Of a stretch of 64,000 bases of DNA, positions 10,233 through 20,748 are shown one piece after another. The DNA comes from Saccharomycopsis malanga (Eukaryota; Ascomycota; Saccharomycetes; Ascoideales; Saccharomycopsidaceae), in contig CP025321.1 in assembly GCA_004014935.1 (NCBI GenBank), forward strand, positions 1,798,001 through 1,862,000. Direction: 5' to 3'. A program made the translations under genes and the position numbers. Below the pieces are notes generated by a model that worked only from the letters and a program-made list of their open reading frames with translations, did no database searches and had not been told where the DNA came from. Position 1 is the first letter of the stretch. Each line of letters begins with the position of its first letter.

Positions 10233-12281
10233 TTACCAGACATCTTCTTGGTATCTATTTTGCGATTTATAGGTTCTGAGAGTCTCGAGAGCAGCGTCTT
10301 CGCTGATGGACTTTGCCTTTGCCAATATCTTTGCAAAAGCGTTTTGCACGGATCTGGCCATATTGGCGGCATCGCCGCAGACATAGATGAATGCCTTTTC
10401 ATTGATGAGATCAACAATGGTTTGGGAATGTTCCTGGAGTTTATGTTGTACGTAAACTTTTTGATCAGTTTCTCTGGAAAACGCAGTGATTAACTGAAAG
10501 TTTTCTTTTCCCAAAACACCAGCATATTCTTCCCATTCTTCTTTGTATAGGAAATCTTCATCAGATCTTCTGTTACCGAAAAACAAAACAATTTTGCCCA
10601 CCTTGATGCCTTTTTTCACCTGTGCCACTCTTTCTCTGATGAAACCTCTCAAAGGGGCGACACCAGTGCCTGGGCCGACCAAGATAATAGGAAGGTTTGG
10701 GTTGGTAGGCAATTTGAAGTTGGAACGGCGAATGAAAACAGGCAACTTTTGAGCCGCAAATCTACCTCTTGGCCCGTTCAAATCATAGGTCGCATATAAG
10801 GAATCATTTCTATGATTCTGGTGAGCTTCAAAGTTATGTAATAAATTGGTAGCAACACCGGTGACATAATCCTTTGCAAGAGGAGCTTTTTCTGCTTCGA
10901 CAACAGCGGTAATGTGGACGGTTTGTTTTTCAGACAAGGCAGAAGAAGAGATGGAATAGAAACGAGGTTGCAATTTAGGAATGGAATCAATGATAAAGCT
11001 GGCAGGAACAGAGGACCAAGGTGCACCTTTGGACAATTGTAATAAAGCATCAGAGATGTTGAACTTGTTGGCAACAATGGTATCATGGAAAGTGTCTTTA
11101 GATGACGACACGGTCAGAGCCGACTGTTTGGCGTCTGGAGTAGGGGCGTAACCGGCAATAGAACTTAGAAACTGTCTAGAAACAGGTCCACTGATTTCCA
11201 AGTAATACCGAGCAATGGAGTCGAAAGTGGTAGGAGAAGGTAAGGAATGGCCAATGGTACCATCGAGAGATTGGATTTCCACAATCTGGTTTCGTTTACT
11301 CAATAAACCAAAAGCCTCCAAGAATCTATCGACTTCTTCATTAGAATTAGGTGGCAAAATGGCCAAATGGTCACCAGTGGAATATTTCAAGTTGGATTTG
11401 GACAAATCAAACTCAGCATGAATACAATGGCGAGTTTTAGAATTGAACAACTCTTTTGTCTTGATGACAGGAGCCAAATACGGAAGACTATGATCAAATG
11501 GACCTAATTGGATTTTTTCTTCATCTTCAATCAAATAAGCTCTGTTGTGTTCCCCAAGAAATATCTGTTTAGAATCTAACGACAAATCTGGTCTTTCAAT
11601 GACCTTGACACCAGGCTGGTACACTGCATCAACCTCTTTGAGAAGCAAGGTATTTTTCAAAATATCAAAAGTCTGTTCTTTCCAAGAAAGATAATCTTCA
11701 TCCATAGTATCAGTGCCATCATCACCTTGGCCATAAGGAGCGACTTTGGTAGCACCAGCAGCAGCCAAATCTTTGTCAACCTTTTTAGCAGCACCATTGA
11801 AATATTCATAAGTGGAATTTCCAAGACCAAAAATGGTGTAATGAAGATTTTCTAAATCTCCTTCATTAAGAGTGTCCAAATATTCACCCAAAGAAACCGC
11901 AGAGTCGGGGAGTTCACCTTCGCCATAGCTACTGATAAAAAAGAATACAAGAACATCATTAGGGATTTCGTTCAAATTGTCCAAATCATAATCATCGGTA
12001 TCGGCAACCAAGGTGGATAACTGGAACCGCGCTTGGAATTCTCTTCCAAACTTGGTAGCGTAATCCTCTGCGGTTCCTGTCTGGGATCCATATATTACAA
12101 CCGCCTTCTTGTCAGATTTTTCTATGACCTCAACAATATCACGCGATTTGATGGTAGCGCTAACGTTTTCCTTGGGAGCTAAGAATTTGCCTTTCGCTAG
12201 AATAAACGTAATCAATACCGCTAATATAGATGTAAGTATCCCATAGTCTGTCTTATCCAAATCAGATAGTTTAACCGCCAT
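10233..12281 (-). CDS. NCP1: NADPH-cytochrome P450 reductase
   Basis: The 682-residue product has an N-terminal membrane anchor (about residues 15-35), an FMN-binding flavodoxin domain (VIYGSQTGTAEDYA, SSYGEGELPD, FGLGNSTYEYF), an FAD domain (PRFYSISSS) and an NADPH domain (GPGTGVAPLRGFIRER, FFGNRRSDEDFLY, VCGDAANMA), ending with the conserved YQEDVW. It passes electrons from NADPH to Erg11 and other ER P450s, so it supports ergosterol synthesis. I used the ATG at 12281; the longer frame starts at a TTG. Two inverted sterol-response motifs lie about 275 bp upstream. Confidence 0.97.
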   Translation of the reverse strand: MAVKLSDLDKTDYGILTSILAVLITFILAKGKFLAPKENVSATIKSRDIVEVIEKSDKKAVVIYGSQTGTAEDYATKFGREFQARFQLSTLVADTDDYDLDNLNEIPNDVLVFFFISSYGEGELPDSAVSLGEYLDTLNEGDLENLHYTIFGLGNSTYEYFNGAAKKVDKDLAAAGATKVAPYGQGDDGTDTMDEDYLSWKEQTFDILKNTLLLKEVDAVYQPGVKVIERPDLSLDSKQIFLGEHNRAYLIEDEEKIQLGPFDHSLPYLAPVIKTKELFNSKTRHCIHAEFDLSKSNLKYSTGDHLAILPPNSNEEVDRFLEAFGLLSKRNQIVEIQSLDGTIGHSLPSPTTFDSIARYYLEISGPVSRQFLSSIAGYAPTPDAKQSALTVSSSKDTFHDTIVANKFNISDALLQLSKGAPWSSVPASFIIDSIPKLQPRFYSISSSALSEKQTVHITAVVEAEKAPLAKDYVTGVATNLLHNFEAHQNHRNDSLYATYDLNGPRGRFAAQKLPVFIRRSNFKLPTNPNLPIILVGPGTGVAPLRGFIRERVAQVKKGIKVGKIVLFFGNRRSDEDFLYKEEWEEYAGVLGKENFQLITAFSRETDQKVYVQHKLQEHSQTIVDLINEKAFIYVCGDAANMARSVQNAFAKILAKAKSISEDAALETLRTYKSQNRYQEDVW

Positions 12282-12554
12282 TATCTTGCTTTTGATTCTC
12301 GATCGAAATGTCAACGTGAATATTGTATTTTTTATAATATACGTTCGTGATAATCACAACAAAGAACACCTCTGGTATTTATATCAACTGAACAAATGTT
12401 TTATATCAATCTCAACCTAATCGCCCCTGCAGATTTTGAGTTATTCAACTATTTCACACCCCAAGATTGTGTGATGAGTAGTATTGTGAATTATTTTCGC
12501 TTTTCAAATCTTTCTTTTTTCGGAGATGCGCTTAAGCTTTCAGTGATATACGAT

Positions 12555-12575
12555 TATACGAGCGCGCCTCGTATA
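12555..12575. promoter_or_regulatory. Inverted pair of sterol-response (Upc2/Ecm22-type) motifs upstream of NCP1
   Basis: Perfect 8-bp inverted arms TATACGAG and CTCGTATA flank CGCGC. Each arm contains TCGTATA in one orientation, the core site known for Upc2/Ecm22 zinc-cluster regulators of ergosterol genes. The site is about 275 bp upstream of the NCP1 ATG. The palindrome is seen directly; the regulator is inferred from the motif and the function of the gene. Confidence 0.6.
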
Positions 12576-13212
12576 GCCATTAACAGGGTGTAAGTTGTAT
12601 AGATGATTATTAAGCTTGTATAGTGTAAATGTGTTGGTAAAGGGTGATATTGCTGTGAAGTTTGCTCAAAATGCTGTATGAATAGCAAGAAATGATGAAT
12701 CATTCCTGATTTTTCAATTTTATCTGAAATCTTTCAATATATGAAATCCTTCATTATTCAAAGCAAAATCTTGAAAACATTTGAACAATATCTTGAACAA
12801 TCTTTGTAAGACTGGCTGTTGTTGAATTACAAAGCTGTTGCTATGCTACAACCGCTCATATAATCGAATGGTCTTCAAGGCTATTTTATAGGCCACAGCT
12901 GATATTTACGGGGCTTGAAATATAAGGTTTATACTAATTTTTTGTGGAGCACATCACAATTAAATGAATGAAAACCACAGCTTTACATCGTAGTATGGAA
13001 AACATACGGAATATGATTCTCTAAACTTATTTATAAGTCAATAATTTTCATTGACTCGTTTAAACAATCTTTTAAGGAGCATTTTGAATGTTCAAAAATT
13101 AAATCAACCTACTTTTCATTAAATCACATAATAACAACTTTTCCATGTTAACAAGTTGCTGTTGCAAATATCCCGAAAGTTAGACTTATCTGAATAACTC
13201 TTGTAAACCAGT

Positions 13213-13302
13213 TAGCACAGTTGGTCTCGTTATGTGCCATGGCTCCATTTTTGGTGCTGAAAAAGTTGAGTATGAGAGGTTCGAATCCTGCTCTAAAAAT
13301 GT
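13213..13302 (+). other. Pol III box A/box B-like tRNA relic
   Basis: TAGCACAGTTGG matches the tRNA box A consensus exactly, and GGTTCGAATCC about 70 bp later matches box B exactly. The flanking sequence does not form an acceptor stem, so it is not a working tRNA. It may be the head of a third tRNA-derived element or a decayed tRNA gene. Confidence 0.45.
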
Positions 13303-14332
13303 TTATATGAATTGTTTTATAGTTTATCCCATTACACCATCATTTTCATACTTGTTTATAGCTATTAAGCGTATTTAAAAATTTCCAATTTCTTGTGATA
13401 TTGTTACAATGTAACATTTACGAAATTAGCTCGGAAGAATCTGAACCAAGTAAAATACCAAGTTCGTAATTTAGCTACTGTGTTTCCCATAAAAGATGAA
13501 ATAATGGCTTTTAACAAAAGTCGGTATTTTCTTTTGATGCAATAGAGCCAATAAATGATGGATACATCTCATTATATTATATATCCGTAAATCTCACTTT
13601 ATTAAATGACTGTAGAAAGAAGATACAAGTCATATAAATGAACCTATTTGGCTGATCCGAATTCGTATTGATCACCTGTAAATATGGCCTATTCTTGCAA
13701 TAAATTTGTTTACCCTTTTAAGGAAAACCGAGCTGCCCCATAGCTGGAAACAGCGTCGTATTAGGTATAATCAAATATTATGGCCTGATAATCTTATAAA
13801 GCAAACAGAAGATTAATTAGATACTGCAAAATACCCAAAACAGGTTAAAAGTTTTTCTGCAAAATAAGTAAATCAAATGAATAAATTACTGTCTATAGTT
13901 GGTATACGTTTTTTGAGTGGAACGTTCCAACAATGCGTACTTATGGGATCACCATTTTTGCAAATTAGTATGAGTGGCAAATTATTTTTGGAATTAAGGA
14001 CCTAATATAACCTATTGCTGATCAGCTTGAAAATACAAAATTGTGCCGATAATAAAGATGTAAACAGATATAAATGGCATTCATGCTGAAGAATTGCTGA
14101 ATAGAGGTGTCAAAGGGAAATTATGATGTAAAATGCTGAAATTTTTCAATCTGAATAATTTAAGGGATTTTTGATGGTAATAATATTTGAAATGATTGTT
14201 TACAATTTTTCTTCTCAAGTATAACCACTATTGATTATTCAATATCCTTAAAGGAAGAGAGTATTTGTAAAAATATATAAATGTAAGGGCTTTTCCCCAA
14301 GTTTTAAATGGTAGTTACTTATATATGGTCAA

Positions 14333-15556
14333 ATGATAACCAACATGATGTTGTTTTTATTTATCATTGCATTGCTAAAGTATCAAGCAACTGCTTCACC
14401 ACTTTCCAAACGTGACAACTCCTTTCTAGAGAAGTGGAATGCTGAGAGTGATCCTATATAGCTTATTGAGATAGGAGTTGGTACCCCTCCACAGAAAATG
14501 TACGTGGAATTGGATACAGGATCTGCTGACTTATGGGTGAGTCTTCCTAATTCAAGCTTGAGTTCGGTGGATTGTGAAACGTTTGGATGTTATGATCCTA
14601 AGAAGTCCTCAACTTATAAATCTTTACAAACTGACTTCAATGTTACCTATGTAATTTCGTACGCTAGTGTGGTTTACGGCAGTGATAATATTTATTTCCC
14701 CACTACTGGGAAAACCCTAAACCTGCTCACCTTCGGAGTTGTTGATGATGCCATTTACAGTAGCACAGGGATTTTAGGGGTCGGTCCTCGGCTAGGAGAA
14801 GCTATTGTCACCAACATTTGGAAAATCTTTAGCCTTTATGACAATCTTATCTTCAAACTCAAATCCCAAGGCCTTATTTCCAAAGCCATATATTCTGTAT
14901 ATCGTACGGTGGAGTTGCCTCCAAAGTACACCAATGGTGCTGCCTCAAGCCCCTCAGCTTATGGAAGAGGAGTGGTTTTGTTTGGAGCAGTTGATTCCAG
15001 CCAATACACCGGGGATTTGACTTATTTTGACATTGCTACGGTTCCTCAAATTCAAAAAGCTCTTCGGTACATTCCTTTTATCAGTTCTATTTCTTTTTTG
15101 AAGAAATATCTTCTCAGCAACACGTTGATTTACATGTATTCCTTGGAATTTGACGGGGAAACTATATATGCAAACGATAAAGGTCTTCCTAGTCTTATCG
15201 ACACTGGCACATTCATCAGTCTTATACCAGAAACGGCTTTACAAAAGGTAGTCAATGCAACCAACGCAAAATTTGATGAAGAGAAAGGCTACTATTACAT
15301 CCCATGTGATTCACATTACAAATTCAAAGTGACATTTGGTGCCAACACTTCATACGAGTTGGATATAAATGATATGCTATCACCAATAGACGTTATAACA
15401 GATGTTCCAAAACGCAGTGAACAAATCCCACAATGCTTTATTCCTTTTATTGGTGGCGGTGATGATATTCCTTTCTTTGGCACAACATTTTTAAGAAACT
15501 TTTACGTGGTTTATGACTATGAAAAGTACAGAATTGGTATTGCCAACCGTTTGTAA
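14333..15556 (+). pseudogene. Secreted aspartyl protease (yapsin/SAP-like), disrupted by one in-frame stop
   Basis: From the ATG at 14333 the frame encodes a signal peptide (MITNMMLFLFIIALL), a short propeptide and a Kex2 site (SKR). A TAG at 14459-14461 (codon 43) then interrupts it. The same frame continues without further damage to 15556: IEIGVGTPPQKMYVELDTGSADLW with the first catalytic Asp, and SLIDTGTFISLI with the second, as in pepsin-fold secreted proteases of Candida. The protein would be about 407 residues if the stop were absent. The stop falls immediately before the first strand of the mature enzyme. Possible readings are a recent pseudogene, a leaky stop (the next base is C), or a sequencing error. 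An internal ATG at 14498 would omit the signal peptide and first strand and is unlikely to give an active secreted enzyme. Confidence 0.8.
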
Positions 15557-15722
15557 ATGTTTACTTTTGACAAAAGGTTATTAACATCTTATTACTTTTC
15601 CCAGTTCTCTAAGAAATTTTAGTTTATTTTCCAACAAAATATTTGAGCGTTTTGAAATTTTCAAATCACACTTTTACATTCTTGTTTACTAGTGTTTTAA
15701 ACTTTTAAATAATCAATAAAAA

Positions 15723-15826
15723 GCCATTGGGCCCGATGGTAAGACCTCACAGGTTCATGGGTTCGATTCCCATGCTTGCTTTCGAATTAATAAAGTAGGA
15801 AGATTATAATCAACAGGTCTCTCCTC
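15723..15826 (+). mobile_element. SINE family A, head fragment
   Basis: GCCATTGGGCCCGATGGTAA (box A region) is followed by ATGGGTTCGATTCCCAT, a perfect T-arm stem with box B. Then comes the AAGATTATAATCAACAGG module seen in other copies. The central body and tail are missing here. Confidence 0.65.
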
Positions 15827-15984
15827 AATGTACCGAGTGTGTTGACATATGCATCATCTTGCATGCACTTGCAATTTCCATAGAAAGATATTATGGCAGT
15901 ACTTTTTGGTAAGTATTGTAGGTGGTGTAGAGAACAAATAGGGTTGGTGGTTCTTGTGAAGGAGTAAAAAAAAGGGGTGAGTAA

Positions 15985-16032
15985 GTATATTATATATTTC
16001 AACCCCAGTGCATATCAGTTTCTTTCTAACTG
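15985..16032 (-). mobile_element. SINE family A, 3' tail fragment
   Basis: On the minus strand it reads GAAACTGATATGCACTGGGG then TTGAAATATATAATATAC, which matches the constant family A 3' end. It may be a 5'-truncated insertion separate from the plus-strand head nearby. Confidence 0.6.
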
Positions 16033-16916
16033 TTCAAAGTGTCTGGATTTTTGACATGTGTAAGAAGTATAATGTATTAGAATTAATATCACCTTGGCAA
16101 CGAATGACAAGAACTTCCCCTTGTGGAAGCTCGACCAGAAGGCACTGTAAAAAATGCCAGACCACACAGGTATTGTCCAGATGTGTCACAAGTTTCTGTC
16201 AAACAAATAGGATGGCCCCAGCAGGCGTGCCCCGGTAACCTGGCCTAGGTGAGAGAATGTGGGGCCCTGTAAAAGGCAAGAAAAAAAGTAAATCAACACT
16301 TGGTAACAATAAATACATTTAGTATTATTATAATGATTTGCTATAGTCTACCAGGACTCTACAATGGGTCGGAAGTATAAATTTGCATTGGGTGGTAAAT
16401 TCAATGATGCTTCACAGAGAGCAAGTAGGAAATGCCAAGTTTTTTACTCACAATAACCATTCTACAACCGTTTACAGTTTGCTCTCTCCATACCATAGAA
16501 CATTATATATGAAACTAAAGGATGGGTGTGTAAGGCATGAACATGCATTGAAGCACTGCATACCACAGTGACCTGCATAATCGTGCATGGGCAGAGGGAG
16601 AGTTGCAATGATAACGGTGGGTTGGCGAGGATTCAGAAGGCTATTTGAGCATGAATGGGTGTGGGATTTTGTAAAGGGGCCAGACAGCGATAGAAAACAG
16701 TGGTCAGGAGGTGATTTTGCATGTGGAATAATTGTGTGTACCTTATATGCCAGAACGCACGCGTAGATATAGAGGATCGGATTTGATGAAACAAATACCG
16801 GTAAAGGTGTTCTAAACAATAAACGATACAGAGACCGCGGTGGTGGATTACAAGATAGATTTGTTGGTTGACGAGGTTGGCCAAGATAGTGGTTTATTGT
16901 AGCAAGTTGGAAATCA

Positions 16917-16985
16917 TAAAAAAAGGCGAAAAAAAAAGCAAAAAATTCCGGAAAAAAAAATTGAAAAAAATTGAAAAAAATAAAA
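16917..16985. promoter_or_regulatory. Poly(dA)-rich promoter tract
   Basis: About 70 bp composed of A runs broken by single bases, about 380 bp upstream of the RGA-type ATG. Such tracts exclude nucleosomes in yeast promoters. The role here is inferred from position and composition. Confidence 0.45.
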
Positions 16986-17362
16986 TTTGAGATTTTTAAC
17001 GAGAGAAAAATTAACAGCGAATCGGATTAGCAGCCAAAAGCGTTGAAAATTGGTGTAGTTGACATTTACAACAGCGGGTTGTGCAAAGGGTTGAATAATT
17101 TATAGCAACAACTTGTGTTGGTGTTTGGTGGCTTTGTTGATCGCGAATCTTGCTGATAAAGTGACATTTATTCTTATCAAGTGCTAGATTTCTGCTGTCA
17201 AGCGCTCTATTGATAGTGGGTATTTGCTAAGAAAATATAGACTTTATGGTATTTTTGGTGCAAGGTTTTTGTTAACAGAAACGCAAAATAATACCAACAG
17301 CTGGCAGATTGTACCAGCAGCTGATATATCGTCTTGTTCCAGTTTAGCACATAGAATCATAA

Positions 17363-20044
17363 ATGACAGCCGATGCAATAGCCACGTACGAAACACAGGC
17401 GGCTGTGGAACCCTATGGGGTTGACGAGATGGAAGAAGAGGACCAGTTGTGCAAGCACTGTGGCAAGCTTATACTAGAGGGCCATGCCTATGAGTTGGGC
17501 GACGATCGGTGGCATATCAACTGTTTTCGGTGTTCGAAATGTAGCAACTTGTTAGGAATCAATTCTGACTTCTTGGTGGTGGGCACAGGGGAGTTGGTGT
17601 GCGAGAACTGTTTCTATGACTGCCAGGTGTGTGGCAAAAAGATCGGGGATCTTGCGATTCTAGCAGGCAACCAGCCGTATTGTGCAGATTGTTTTGTATG
17701 TAAGCATTGCAAGAACCGGATAGATAATCTACGGTATGCCAAAACGTCCAGCGGGCTCTATTGTATGAACTGCCACGAGAAGGTGCTACAGAAAAAGAAG
17801 CGGCTAGAACAAGAGAAACGCACTAGAAGACAGCAGAAAAGAAACAGTGCCTCGGGCAACATGAGTGGGAATTCGTCCAGAAATACCACTCCTATATTTG
17901 AAAAGTCTTTACCTTCAATACCGTTGAAAGACGTGGCCACTACCCAAGAGGTTGTCAACAACAACAGTTCTGGAAGCGGGCCTAGTATCCAAGGATTCAG
18001 TTCTCCGTTTGAGTCCGAAGACATACTGTTGGATTCCAAGGTCTCTCCCGTGGCTTCTGTAAAACGACAGTCTCTCAGCAGCATTGTTTCCGATCCTGAT
18101 CCTGACCATCCCTTGTATCGTAAACCCTATGTTGCCCAAGACATCGACTCGTATGAACAAGCTGGGAAAGTCACCAGTCAAATGGCAGCATATAGCCAAG
18201 ATCACGATGATTCAATCACTCTTGGTGTTCCCCCAAAGCAGAAACCAAAACAGGACGTTTTACACCGGACCCCAATCTCGTCCCGAGCAGCCAATAACCG
18301 TAAGATGGTCTTTGTAAGCGACGAAGACATAGATGACAATCCCGAACCTTTGGATGATGATCTTATTTTGAAAAACCAAATCAAACGCAGCAGTGATGGT
18401 TTGAAACATTTGAGTGGCTCCAATACTCCAAAAACGTCCAAATTCAGATTCAACAGCTCATCTCCTTCTGGCGACGTCAATAAAATCGGCAGGTCTTTAT
18501 CTATCAAATCCCCGAAAATGCTACTAAATCGACATAAACGTACCGAATCTGACGACATCATCAACACCTTAGATCCCAAGATTGAGCCCAGTCATTCTCG
18601 CTCGTCTTCTGACATCCTCAACTCCTATGTCAGTGAAACGTCCACCATACGCTACGAGGAGCTGTCCAAGCTCGAAACTGCCATAAAAAACAAGACCGTA
18701 GAGCTATATATGATCAATTCCAAGGTATCCAATTTGAAAGATGAGGTCCAAACCCTAATCACTACAAAAGATTCCTTAACAAAACAGATATCCGAATTGT
18801 CTCTCACCATCCAGAAACTCAAGTATCAAGTGGAAACAGAACTGAAAAAAGCCAAGAAACATGACCTAGATTCCTACGAGGACCATACGTTGCTTCCTTA
18901 CAAGTCCAATAGTAGAAACACCTCTGAAAACTCCGTGAACGACGTCTACTATCCTGCCGTACAAAAGAAAACTAATCCTAGCACTGTAGACAGTAGCATC
19001 GAAAGCTTGAATGAATCTAAACCGCCTCTAAGTATCACTAGCCCTCCTGGGTTTTCTGTGCAACCTTACACCTCTGCTGTGATCACGCCTACCACTGACG
19101 AAACAGTGACCTTTGGCGAGTCTGTCCAAGAGGCAGTCAAACCTAAAGTAAAGGCCAGGTTCTGGAGAAGCAAAGGGTTTTCCAAGTTCAACAAAGAAAA
19201 CGAATCCCTCAAAATAAGTGCTCCGGTTCTCCAACATTTGGATGAAGAGGCTTTCAATCAAATGAATAATAAAAACAAAACCCCAACCTCCAGTTCTAAT
19301 ATTAATAAGAATAAAATGACGTTTCTTGACAAATTCAGCAACTCCATGTCCAATTCAACATCTAACAACAACTTGAACGGAGAACTACTAAATGGTATCA
19401 AGTCTCCTGTCAAATCGGCCACGTCCAATATCACTCAATCTACTACCAGCTCAATGACTTTGATAGAACGTGCCACCAAGGAAAACCGCGATATTCCTTT
19501 GATTATCCTCACTTGTGTCAAATACGTCGAGAAAAACGGCCTTCATAGCGAAGGCATATACCGTAAAAGTGGAGGCACTTCTCAAATCCAGCATTTGGAA
19601 CATCTTTTTGAAACATTGTCTGACAGTGATCTATCCAATAATGAGGAATTAGAACATTCCTTGAACCAAGACATCAACGTCGTAACCTCTGTTTTCAAGC
19701 GTTATTTGCGTAGATTGCCAGAGCCAATAATAATTTACTCTTTATATGACCAATACATTTCTTGTGCCTCCATAAAACGAATCGACAAGAAAATCGAAAA
19801 AATCAAAAACATTGTCAATCAATTGCCTAAACAACACCGGATGACCCTTCATTTGATCTCAAAACATCTTAATCTCATATCTCAGTACTCAGAAGCAAAC
19901 TTTATGAACTTGCACAATTTGGCTATTGTTTTTGCTCCTAGTTTAGTTAGAGATTTGACTGGTGAAAGAGAAATCGCTGATATGGTCCATAAAAATGATG
20001 TCACTGAGTTTTTGGTCAGTAATTATCGTGCTATTTTTTCGTAA
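17363..20044 (+). CDS. RGA2: Rga1/Rga2-type LIM-RhoGAP, Cdc42 GTPase-activating protein
   Basis: The 893-residue product has two N-terminal LIM zinc fingers (about residues 30-84 and 86-140; CKHC..CFRCSKC..CENC, CQVC..CFVCKHC..CMNC). A long Ser/Asn-rich middle follows, then a short coiled coil (about 430-510) and a C-terminal RhoGAP domain (about 700-893). The arginine finger is in EGIYRKSGG (Arg734), and the FKRYLRRLPEP and MNLHNLAIVFAPSLV motifs are present. LIM-LIM-coil-RhoGAP is the Rga1/Rga2/Lrg1 layout. Two LIM domains rather than three favour Rga1/2, which inactivate Cdc42 at sites of polarised growth. I cannot separate RGA1 from RGA2; CUG-clade yeasts usually name the single copy RGA2. 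Confidence 0.88.
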   Translation: MTADAIATYETQAAVEPYGVDEMEEEDQLCKHCGKLILEGHAYELGDDRWHINCFRCSKCSNLLGINSDFLVVGTGELVCENCFYDCQVCGKKIGDLAILAGNQPYCADCFVCKHCKNRIDNLRYAKTSSGLYCMNCHEKVLQKKKRLEQEKRTRRQQKRNSASGNMSGNSSRNTTPIFEKSLPSIPLKDVATTQEVVNNNSSGSGPSIQGFSSPFESEDILLDSKVSPVASVKRQSLSSIVSDPDPDHPLYRKPYVAQDIDSYEQAGKVTSQMAAYSQDHDDSITLGVPPKQKPKQDVLHRTPISSRAANNRKMVFVSDEDIDDNPEPLDDDLILKNQIKRSSDGLKHLSGSNTPKTSKFRFNSSSPSGDVNKIGRSLSIKSPKMLLNRHKRTESDDIINTLDPKIEPSHSRSSSDILNSYVSETSTIRYEELSKLETAIKNKTVELYMINSKVSNLKDEVQTLITTKDSLTKQISELSLTIQKLKYQVETELKKAKKHDLDSYEDHTLLPYKSNSRNTSENSVNDVYYPAVQKKTNPSTVDSSIESLNESKPPLSITSPPGFSVQPYTSAVITPTTDETVTFGESVQEAVKPKVKARFWRSKGFSKFNKENESLKISAPVLQHLDEEAFNQMNNKNKTPTSSSNINKNKMTFLDKFSNSMSNSTSNNNLNGELLNGIKSPVKSATSNITQSTTSSMTLIERATKENRDIPLIILTCVKYVEKNGLHSEGIYRKSGGTSQIQHLEHLFETLSDSDLSNNEELEHSLNQDINVVTSVFKRYLRRLPEPIIIYSLYDQYISCASIKRIDKKIEKIKNIVNQLPKQHRMTLHLISKHLNLISQYSEANFMNLHNLAIVFAPSLVRDLTGEREIADMVHKNDVTEFLVSNYRAIFS

Positions 20045-20748
20045 ATTTTGTTCTCTTCTTCCTATTTAATCGTTCTTCTTCTCTTCTTTTTTTTTACTCG
20101 TGTCTCTCTGTTACTATTCCATTTCCTGCTACGCTTCTATTTATGCTAGTTTAAATACCCTTTCTCACACTCAATGAGTATTTGTTTAATTCGTGTTGCT
20201 AAAATATTAATTTGTAAATTTTTTGAAACTCATTAATGAATTTGTTGTTTAGTTACGTGTTATTGACCAACTGTTTTACTAGATAAAACATGAGTATATA
20301 GTTTGTAGACTATGAATAAACCAGAAAAAGTTTTTCAAACAACTAGATCAATGGATAGATATGGCCATTGGGTAGGACGTCTTAGTGGCTAGACATCTTG
20401 GAAAAGACCTTACAAGATCCCAAGTTTGGATAAGAAAAAAATTTATATTCGCTGCTTTTACGATAATGAGCACGACTTTACAGGCAAGTGCAAATGTCAC
20501 GAACTAGATCAAAAGTAGTAACAAGTTGAGTAAGAAGATGATGAATGGAGATTTCTTCACTGAAACTCCTTTAAAATTTTAGGAACTGATGAGCATTGAG
20601 CTACATCTATATGAATTATACATCTTTGGATAGAGCGAATCAATAATGTCTATAAACACATTATAAAAATTTACATCCTGATAATGGCCAACGTTCATTA
20701 TTTAGTACATTTATTCAAGCAAAAGTGCAAGACTATATCATAAACCTA
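20045..20748. other. Convergent intergenic region RGA/SNL1
   Basis: Shared 3' region of two convergent genes. It holds a diverged plus-strand SINE family A copy at about 20352-20575. No gene seen. Confidence 0.6.
20352..20575 (+). mobile_element. SINE family A, diverged copy
   Basis: It begins GGCCATTGGGTAGGACGTC in place of the usual head and contains ATTCGCTGCTTTTACGAT. It then has TTTACAGGCAAGTGCAAATG and GAACTAGATCAAAAG, which align with the body of the full-length copy, and ends near GAGTAAGAAGATGATGA. The tail is missing and many substitutions suggest age. Confidence 0.65.

Larger units (their letters stand above)
12282..14332. other. 2-kb intergenic region NCP1/protease pseudogene
   Basis: The NCP1 promoter is on the left and includes the palindromic site at 12555-12575. 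Around 13213-13302 there are good matches to Pol III A and B boxes but no tRNA fold. The rest is AT-rich without a supported gene. Confidence 0.55.
15557..17362. other. 1.8-kb intergenic region upstream of the RGA-type gene
   Basis: It contains a SINE family A head (15723-15826), a minus-strand family A tail (15985-16032) and an A-rich tract (16917-16985). Short frames between 16008 and 16900 overlap in several registers and look like chance. Confidence 0.55.

Noticed and set aside
13213-13302. tRNA gene suggested by exact box A and box B matches
   Set aside because: The seven bases before box A do not pair with the sequence after the T arm, and the T stem is incomplete. Kept only as a Pol III-like relic.
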